A stretch of 64,000 nt of DNA from Polytrichum commune. Taxonomy: Eukaryota > Streptophyta > Polytrichopsida > Polytrichales > Polytrichaceae. The stretch's first letter is position 1. Every line of letters starts with the position of its first letter. Below the pieces are notes generated by a model. That model ran no database searches. It saw only the letters and a program-made list of their open reading frames with translations, and was not told the DNA's origin. The position numbers and the translations under genes are program-made. The stretch lies in contig OX485807.1 of assembly GCA_950295325.1 (NCBI GenBank), positions 10,691,001 to 10,755,000 of the forward strand, read 5' to 3'. Below are positions 55,992-64,000 of this stretch, in pieces.

Positions 55992-56339
55992 TACGGGATA
56001 TATGAAGTGGTGGTGTTGTATTGCACATGGGCACAAGCCAACAAGAGGGGAGCTCGGGCTACAATGAAATGCGACGAATATGGATTCACATTGTTCAGAT
56101 TTGATCGACTGATTCCATATTCAGTGGACTCTTTTGCATTTCCTCTTCACGTACAACAAGTATTTTTTGTAGACGATGAGGAGAACAATGAATGGAAGAT
56201 TGTTTTGCGGCGACAACCACGTGGTGCAAGAGTCGAGTCAAGCGATGGCGGAAGGCATGAAATGCAAAGTGTGCAGTTAGGTAGAGTAGATGAGCATGCA
56301 GGCCTGCGGCCCATCATGCAGTACCATATACACTCTTGA
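55992..56339 (+). pseudogene. DUF4216 fragment of a CACTA (En/Spm) element protein
   Basis: The frame reads YGIYEVVVLYCTWAQANKRG, then CDEYGFTLFRFDRLI and FPLHVQQVFFVDDEEN with EWKIVLRRQPRG. The order W...(K)DEYGF..V.F.RLI...AQQVFYVED...W.VV is that of DUF4216, found in CACTA-associated proteins of plants. No TNP2 domain is nearby. Confidence 0.7.
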
Positions 56340-57905
56340 TTTTAGCAGATGCAGGAGACTTACCACCCAAGATGTAAACCAAACTTAGGTTGTTGTAGAG
56401 GAGGATCTAGAGGTGGGACATGACCAACTATCAAACACACTATGAAGGGTAGTCATTTATGTCATTCCCAATATATACAATTGGACTTGCCTTCCAATTG
56501 ACTTCAATGTCACTGATTGAATAAAGAACATGCGTGTGCATTGCCTCAAATTAAAATCCAAATCGACAAGTATTTGAACAAGGTGCAAAAAGAATTGTAG
56601 TGATTGTAGACAATTTGAGTTTGTAACTAGAAATTTTTTCCATAACATTTGAATTCAAAAAGAGATGGGAAAATGCTTCCAAGAAAAAAAAATTGGAATG
56701 AAAAAAAATTCAAATAAAACTCATATAAGTTTACAAAATTTTAAAGACATTTAAAAAAATACAATAACCCTAAGGAGAAAACCTTAAAGGAACAAAATAA
56801 AATCACGAAAAGAGTGTAAACTAAAGGAAGGAACGAAGAAGTGAAAGAATAAATTGAACACAAACAAAGGAAAAAAAATTGCATTAAAACCATGAATGCC
56901 CCACTCCTAAATCCCCCTACAATTGGCTGCCCAAAACTATAGTCACCTAACTACTAATTCTAGTCATATGGCTGCCCATGAGAAAAACAATCGGGAGAAC
57001 ACGTTCCCTACGTAGTTCCAATTGAGGCCCCCTGAAAATATGACTAAAATCCTAGTCATGTGATGACTATAGTCATTTCTAGTCACCAAAGTGGTCATTG
57101 ATGACTGCATTCTAACCGATAGTCATATCCGGTCGTAAGGCCCTAGTCATATTTCGTTTGTTTTCCTAATAGTGGAAGCTCCACTCATTAAGGATCGAAC
57201 CCAATTTCTCACAAGTTATTCTATGAAGTTTTCTTTTTCTTTTTCTTTTTTGAGGGGGGAAGTCTCTTCCCATGCAAATTTAGGTTTTAGATTGCATTTT
57301 GAAGTACAAGTTGATTTTCTAGGGCAAATTTGAGTATTCCAATATGTCAAATGGTAGATATTAAGTAACATTGACATCTCACAACTATTTTTCAAATTTG
57401 TATAGGTCAAAATACATGGTCAAGCTTCAAACTCGAAAGCTTCACTCATACCTCTATATCATTTAAGAGATAATTGAAACCGTATTGACATACTATAGAA
57501 ATGATAAGAGATTGTATGAGATTTCCGGAGAAGGTAGATTGCTAGAATGTATATGATTTCATCAAATGGATTTATGGTATAAATCAGGGGTTAGTGCTAA
57601 AAATGAGACTTCAATGAGTACTGTTGAGGATGATATTTGAGAGTTATCTTCAGTTGGTTCGCTTTAATTGGAGGTCACACCTCAACGTCAAGACAAAAAT
57701 CTCAAAACCAAAGGTTACAAATTGTAAGAATTCTTAAAACAAGTGGTTACCAATAGTAAAAAGGTTGATGTCAAATTTTCAAGCCACCGCCTTTTCAATG
57801 AAGAATACAGATGCTTGTATGAAAGCCTTCATACAAAATTGTAGTCAGCTTTCTAATATGCACGCATATTTTCAAATTCATTCTCAATATTATAAAATAT
57901 CATTA
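56340..57905. other. AT-rich, no gene recognised
   Basis: Sequence between decayed transposon pieces. The frames present are short and low in complexity. Confidence 0.45.
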
Positions 57906-58142
57906 TTAATTTTCAAGTGACAAATCATATAAAGCTCTAGCTAAGCTTGTGTGTTTATTTTTAACTTCATAAAGTAAATCCTCATCTTTCTCATTCTCTT
58001 TGAACAAGAATATTTCTACTTCTACATCTTCACATATCTCTACATTGAACGCGTTTTTATTATAAACTTGAGGCAATTCTTCTACAAACCACAACAATTG
58101 TTGGCCTTTCACCTTGCAATTCATAATCTTCTTTTTAAACAC
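57906..58142 (-). pseudogene. Harbinger transposase C-terminal tail remnant
   Basis: VEVEIFLFKENEKDEDLLYE and VKNKHTSLARALYDLSLEN match DRDTEIFLIKENEKNEDLLI and EATNMHIVIAKSLWQIKLQ, the frame just beyond the stop in the transposase at 13.0-13.3 kb. With the ORF1 remnant at 55.4 kb it suggests a decayed element in the opposite orientation. Confidence 0.65.
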
Positions 58143-58274
58143 CTTATGTAGTTTATTTTTTCAATTATTTTATGTGTCTACTCTCCAATAACTAACCATT
58201 CTATCTTTTGATTGAATTCATCTATTGTATAAAAGATTGCATTCATGCTGCATCACCAATTACACTATTTTGTT

Positions 58275-58705
58275 TAATTAGTGTGGGTTACCATTCGGAG
58301 TTACGTGTTGCTGTAACTTTTCACCGAAATCATCATTTTTTACCAACTAAGTTATGTCATATTCTCTGGTATACACAATGAATGCGGAGAACCGACAACT
58401 TAGTTACATATGAACCGGTTAAGTTTGAGAAATAACCGGTTGAAGTTCAAGAATTTAGGATAATTACCGACCACTTTGGGGGAATCTATAGATTTCACCC
58501 TCAAATTAATATAGAAAAAACGAGAGATGTCAACATGTAACTAGTTGAACTTTGAAACACTAGAAGTTTAACTGGTTGTGTCCATAAACCTCCGGGACAC
58601 TAAGTGTACATACTAACTACTCATCTTATTTGGGTAAGAAATGATACCTTCTATAAAATGCTATAGCAATGAGTAACTCCAAATGGTTACCCACACTAAT
58701 TAGAT
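58275..58705. repeat. Family C element with inverted ends
   Basis: The ends aattagtgtgggttaccatt and its near reverse complement (aatggttacccacactaatt) enclose the family C signature (58380-58600). The target duplication is unclear. Confidence 0.6.
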
Positions 58706-58729
58706 GCATGTCTTTCATGATGCATAAAT

Positions 58730-58730
<1 letters not shown>

Positions 58731-58767
<37 letters not shown>
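58731..58767. repeat. (GT)n(GA)n microsatellite
   Basis: Ten GT units followed by about eight GA units. Confidence 0.97.
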
Positions 58768-59965
58768 TTGTACTTTTCAAAGCTTTTTTCAAAGCTTGAT
58801 CTTCCTCTTTTTAGAGGCCCTTTCCTTTCTATTCTTCATCAAAATAAAGCAAGGGTGGGTGGGTGGGATTTTTCATTCAATCATAAATATGTTTTCCTAT
58901 CAAGTCATAGTACTTATCAATGTAACTATGCTTGTGTTGTTAAGTTTTGTATGACATGGGATACATTGCAATATCTTGTATTCTCAAGTAGGAACATGCA
59001 TCCTCACTATCATGCTTCCTTTAATCATGAATTAACTCAAGTAATTTTGAAACCCTAACTATGAGGTATAAGTGGTCAAGCATGTAATGACATGCCCATC
59101 ACATGACTTTGTATATAGAAGTATAGTCTGGAATAGAATCGAACTATGCCATGTATTGTGCTTGGTAGTCAATGTAACTAATGTTACTAATGTTACCAAT
59201 GTTATCATCAAGTACTAAGTTGAATATGTAAGATGTAGACTTACATATGTGTTTCCATATTATCTCAACTACTTTGTAGTGTTTGTGTGCTAATCAAAAT
59301 ACTATTTCAAAATAGTAGATAGTCTTTCATACTTATCATAAAATAAGGTGAAAGAGTATTCAAACTTGAACAATGTACTATTGTTGGTGTAGAAAATGTG
59401 AAGAGCTAGCCTCACCTGCACCCGTGCCAACCCAAACATACAAATGTGTGTTAGAAAGGCGTGTGTCAGGTGTCTTCAGCTAGCTCAGTTGCTATCCATG
59501 TCACACATCAACTTCACCTGTCAAGTTCATTGATAGTCTACAATCACAATACTCATTACAAATCAATGAGTATGCTTACCTGCTCTTTTGCCATATTGTA
59601 TAACTTTGAAAGTAACAATCCCTAGTACACCAAATGTCAGTTTTTCACCTCCCCTCCAACCTTGTACTCACACTCAAAGTTAAGCGCTCCCCTTCATGCA
59701 TGTAAAAGAGACTCACATGGAAGAATGAGAAGCTTAAGTATTGGTGTGGCCAAGCAAGGAGGTTGTTTTAGGTCACAGAAACCCTAAAAACGTGGAGTAT
59801 GGTAATTATTTTTTAACCATAGTACTTTAACTCATGGTTAGGTCTAACTCAACTTTTTAATTGTGGTGTAGATTTCCTTTAGGTGTCTCAACCCTATTGG
59901 AATGCTCATATTACATTGTCAAGAATGTTACTCATTAGTTTTAAAGGCAAAATCAAGAGCAAAGC

Positions 59966-59967
<2 letters not shown>
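58768..59967. other. AT-rich intergenic
   Basis: No supported gene or repeat. Confidence 0.4.

Positions 59968-60020
<53 letters not shown>
59968..60020. repeat. (GA)n microsatellite
   Basis: About 26 uninterrupted units. Confidence 0.97.
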
Positions 60021-60023
<3 letters not shown>

Positions 60024-60504
60024 CAATCGAGGTAAAATTAGGGAGTTAAATGGGCATTTTCATGTCTAATCAAAATATTGCGAAGTCTTTTTCAAGGGTT
60101 TACACTAAGGGCTTATGATCTCCAGAAGACTTTGGAACATAATTTAAGGACTTCCTTATGATCTCATCCATAAAGTGGGGTATCATGGTCATTTAAGAGC
60201 TAGGACCCACTGTCTTTAGTGTAAACATTTTCTTAAGTGTGGTGAAAATAATGAACATGGGCCACACTAATTTTCTAGTCGAGGTGAAATTAACACGGAT
60301 CCAAGACGAAGACATCCGACCAAACACATTGAATTGATTTATAAAAAAAATTAAGTATAATATAAATAATCACTCACATTAATATTCCACCACGCATTTA
60401 GTGTGGGCTGAAAATTGATGTGGCCTACATTAATTCTCGTTATCAGAATTAGCTGGGCTCTAGAAAATTACTACGGTCCAGAGCAAAAGGACTATTTAGT
60501 ATAG

Positions 60505-60706
60505 TTACAAATAGGTAGTTGAGTTTGAGAAACAACTGGTTAAGGTTCAAGGCGTCAGGCAAACCGTCGATCATTTTACAAGAATCCATGGACTACTATA
60601 CCATAAATTTGATAAAGAAAATTGAAAGACATCCGAGTCAACCTGTACTTGGAATTACTTGGAAATACTTGGATCAACTGATTTTGCTCAAAGTTTCCCT
60701 GGACAC
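60505..60706. repeat. Family C repeat, copy 3
   Basis: gttgagtttgagaaacaact and ggttaaggttcaagg match the signature. It ends where the Harbinger derivative begins. Confidence 0.65.
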
Positions 60707-60709
60707 TCA

Positions 60710-61307
60710 GGGCCACTTCACACACAAGACTGAAGGCCCCTGACCATTGCAATCTAAGAGCTCTTATTGGTCGAAAGGGCGGAGACCGTTCAAGTTCACT
60801 TCGCACACGAAGGTGAAGGCCTAAAGGCCCAAAGAAGACTTCATGGATGAAAAGTGTATATGGAGTCCTACATGGCAGACTATAGATAAGGTTTCATGCT
60901 CTCCTATAATTTTTGTCAAGCCCACCTCCAAGAGGTAGGCTTGATGCAAATCTCGGAAGATCATGACTTTTTTTTTAAATATTTTTCCAGTGGGACATAT
61001 TTCAGGACATATTGCAGGGCATATTCCAAAATAGATTCCAAGACATACAAACACCGCCATGTAACTTACTTCTCTTAAATTGATAGAGTTTGAGACATAT
61101 TATATTAAACCAAATCCTCTCCTCTTTTTCCGCCAACAAAATATGCAGTGGTCCCGCAACATGGTCCATTCTCACTTCACATTATGCTTGAGGGCCCGTG
61201 ACTACATAAAATGGCTTTCCCAACACCCATTGTACAACCTTTGGATGAGAGTCAAGGGTCCTCACCATTACAAGGTCATGGCTCTTGGCTCATGTATGAA
61301 GTGGCCC
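60710..61307 (-). mobile_element. Deletion-derivative MITE of the Harbinger element, 598 bp
   Basis: The ends are GGGCC..., flanked by TCA on both sides (60707-60709, 61308-61310). The left 250 bp match the reversed right end of the 3.5 kb element (tgaaggcctaaaggcccaa; gtcctacatggcag), and the right 180 bp match its reversed left end (catggtcc; acacccattg). Both genes are deleted. It would depend on transposase from another copy. Confidence 0.92.
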
Positions 61308-61310
61308 TCA

Positions 61311-62204
61311 TATGGGTGGTGTTTCGTAGCACCTATGGTAGGTGCTCCTTGGTTGGTTACGTATCTTTATTGGACACCTATTATTTGAGTGGTATTGTAA
61401 TTGGTTAGGTATGATTTTAAGAATGAATACCAAAAAAACATGTGCTTACAAGAGATTGTACTATGTGCTCAAGACATGATAACCATTCCAAGTTCAATAG
61501 TCAACATAATGGGGGGGGGCTACATGATCATTTAACGAGCACATGAATATTCTTTTTTAGAATGAATAAGATACTCACACGAGCTGCATAAATTATCAAG
61601 AATGTTGCTACACCCTCAATTTGGATTTGTGAACCAACTCGTATTAATCATGTGTTTCATATCCTACGAGAGGTTGGCTAGTCGGAACAAGTAACCATAT
61701 ATGACCCATCTAACTTACCAAAGGGGGTGAGGTAATGTTGATTGCTATGTATAGTATGGGGATTGTTATTGTCACGTACTTCAATCGCTCGTCAATAATC
61801 CAAGAACAATTACACTCCTGAAAACAATTATGAACTTTCAATGCAGTACATTATAAAAACTTTCCCTTAACAAGTACAATGTGCTTCTATAAGCTCGAAC
61901 CACCCGACCATAAGAGGGAGACAATGAAAAGATCCCCTCTCCTCCCCATAGCTCTCTTTTATATCCCCAAAGGGACTCCTAGTCTTATCCTTCTCTATTC
62001 ATAGTATTTAAGAAATACTTTTAGAAGTCTTAAGTCTTCACTCTTAGTCTTATCCATCTTTATCCATAGTATTTAAAGGTAACTTTTAGAAGTCTCAAGT
62101 ATAACTAAACTTAGACCCAAGTTTCCTATCTATATACATATATCATTTCATTGTATGATATTTTCTTATATGTTGGCTTGATCACAATCTTACTGGAATC
62201 AATA
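61311..62204. other. AT-rich intergenic
   Basis: No supported gene. Confidence 0.4.
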
Positions 62205-62460
62205 AGAGATTAGATTGCACAAGTATAAACACCTATACAAAGGCATATGAACAATGCTTGGAGTGAGATGGTCTCATGCTCTCCTTACTTTGCCTTTTAT
62301 TGTTTTTATTCTCTTCATTGGTTCACACAAATAATATGGGATAACTCTTATCCCTCTACGGACTTAGCATGATAGCCTTATTCTAACCTTCTTCTTTCTC
62401 ATGCCGCTTCCTTTATATTTCTATTGACTACGAGCAATCTAATGCTCTACCCTCTACAAA
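62205..62460. repeat. Family D repeat, second copy
   Basis: It matches 31380-31700. By position next to the copia remnant there, it is a probable copia LTR. Confidence 0.55.
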
Positions 62461-62474
62461 TCTTCCACTTGGAA

Positions 62475-62835
62475 TTTAGCTAATTCCAACTTGATTGATT
62501 CATCCATTCTTCTAGTTGGAATTGTCTGATTCCAAATTGATTCATCTATCCATTGAGAGTTGTTTAACTCCAATGAATAACATCCATCCGCTAGGAGTTG
62601 TCTAGCTCCGATTCATATCTTCTAGTTGGAGTTGTCTAACTCCAACACAAAGACCTTCAAGAGGGAGATGTCTAACTCCCAATTGGAGTTGTCTTACTCC
62701 AACACAAAGATCTTCCATCCGGAGTTGTTTAACTCATGTGCACAATATGTCCATGGGTTGTCTAACCGTTGTGCACGTTTCATCAATAAGTTGTCTAGCC
62801 CATTTCTTCCTCTAGAGTTGTTTGACTACAGTCAC
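62475..62835. repeat. Array of small palindromes (ggagttgtctaactcc type)
   Basis: About ten imperfect copies of a 6-bp stem, 4-bp loop palindrome (ggagtt-gtct-aactcc; ggaatt-gtct-gattcc; gagatgtctaactc and others) recur every 30-50 bp. Confidence 0.8.
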
Positions 62836-63154
62836 TGTGTGCTCACATGCTAAATACATCAAAGCATAGTAAGTCATCGTTTTTTTTTCAATCCATTAAT
62901 CAATAAATTTTTTAATTTAATCACCACTAGGGTATATTGTTATTTTACCAACTTAACACATGATTCAAATTCATGGACATGTATTCAATCTTTAAGGTTA
63001 AATTAAGATAAATCACCAACAAACCTTTAGCGGCAAGTTTTACCCCCCCCCCCCCCTCCCCCAAGATAGGTATTGAAAATCCCAATACAAGGATAGTGTA
63101 CATATCCAAGGTTGGGAATTCGTGATACTCAAGATATTATTTGGTAACAAAAAA

Positions 63155-63280
63155 ATTGGATGAGTTTATCAAGAAGCTCTAATGGAGCTTAGTTTACGTA
63201 AGCACCTTCAAGTTGGCACGTAAGACTCCTAGCTATTATGAAGAACTTGCTTTATTGTAAGTAGCAAATAGGTGGCAAAG
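63155..63280. repeat. Repeat shared with 38885-39010
   Basis: Shared order: atcaagaagct, tggagctta, gtaagcacctt/gtaagtaccttt, agctattatgaag. Confidence 0.65.
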
Positions 63281-64000
63281 GGTCATGATGTGGCTATTAA
63301 TTCTCTTGGCCTATTTTCTAACCTTCCACAATATATGGAGGGTGGGGATGGTGTTGTGAATATCCGTGTTTGGCTTACATTTTGGAATGTTGAGGTGGAT
63401 TCAAGAGGTGTAGCGGGTTTTCAACGTAGTGGGTGTTTTTGGTTTGTGTTTGGAGGTAGTGTTTGTGGTGTATGTTGTGGAGATGTTTGTGTGTGGCTTG
63501 GGTATAGTGTTTGGTGAGGAGATGTGCGTTGTGTGTGGAGTCACAATCGTTGCATATGCCAAAGAGGTTCTCTTCATGTCCCCATGTGTCTTCCTATATG
63601 AGGTAGCTTTGCTAGTGGTATAGGTACATGTGTTTGGATTTGGTGATTCCATTTGAGCCTAGTTTGTAGTCTATGCGGACATCACGGATGGCATTTATGA
63701 TGCAGGTTTGGGAGTCAGTCCGCATGGGGGGGGGGGGTATTGGGAGAGGAGGGTGAGATTATTTGTGTTTGTGAGGGGCCATGGGCTATGTAGCGGGTGG
63801 TGCATTTGTGGTGTGTATAGCAAAAAAGTTTTTGGACATGTGTGAGGTTTGTTGGTTGAAGTTTGTGCACTTGTCGTATTGGAGTTTAAAGATTTATGGG
63901 TGAGGAAGTGCATACCTATGAAGTGGATAATATTTCAGATTTTGGTGAGTTGTTGGTTGAGGAAGATGTTGAGGAGTTTGGGGTGTGACATTTGTTCAAT
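63281..64000. other. G/T-rich tract, no gene recognised
   Basis: From 63400 the plus strand is strongly G/T-rich. The frames on both strands are low in complexity and share no domain I know. Confidence 0.4.

Overview
The window is nuclear DNA from a plant: spliced genes with GT-AG introns, a Ty3/gypsy element with 1.9 kb LTRs, PIF/Harbinger, Mutator-like and hAT elements, and an ARL2/TITAN5-type GTPase fragment. It is AT-rich, gene-poor and dominated by transposons at several levels of nesting. I cannot name the species; a large-genome seedless plant is a guess only.

Layout. 1-9524 is a young Ty3/gypsy element on the minus strand whose 3' LTR is cut by the window edge. It inserted in an intron of a two-exon gene remnant (9570-10386). 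11217-11560 is a Harbinger transposase scrap. 11562-18493 is an old transposon copy (family A, carrying a decayed Myb/SANT-like gene), split by a 3.5 kb PIF/Harbinger element (11609-15103, TTA duplication) and a 662-bp hAT-type MITE (15638-16299, 8-bp duplication). 21822-22927 on the minus strand holds what I consider the most interesting locus: a predicted two-exon precursor of about 205 residues with a hydrophobic N-terminal segment followed by nine 16-residue peptide repeats, ending exactly at a repeat end. 25055-31365 is a second family A copy split by a 4.4 kb Mutator-like element (25377-29807, perfect 10-bp duplication) that carries four exons of an ARL2 gene with a nonsense codon. 31363-38830 holds copia remnants, a GGGCC-type MITE, a large decayed inverted repeat and a solo LTR (34760-36648).

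41.1-46.1 kb is the only gene island: a single-exon multi-pass membrane protein (41101-42858, plus) converging on a four-exon gene (43700-46143, minus), whose first intron contains tandem duplicates of the end of exon 1. Beyond it are a foldback Mutator-type MITE with arms of about 497 bp (46729-47989), a solo LTR nested in a second solo LTR (49035-50512 inside 48981-53953), decayed Harbinger and CACTA pieces (55.3-58.1 kb), a short deletion derivative of the Harbinger element (60710-61307) and copia-like LTR debris with an array of small palindromes (62.2-62.9 kb).

Most inserted elements can be dated relative to each other because the window itself contains uninterrupted paralogues of their target sites. 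Exon structures are phase-checked by hand; no alignment or database search was possible.
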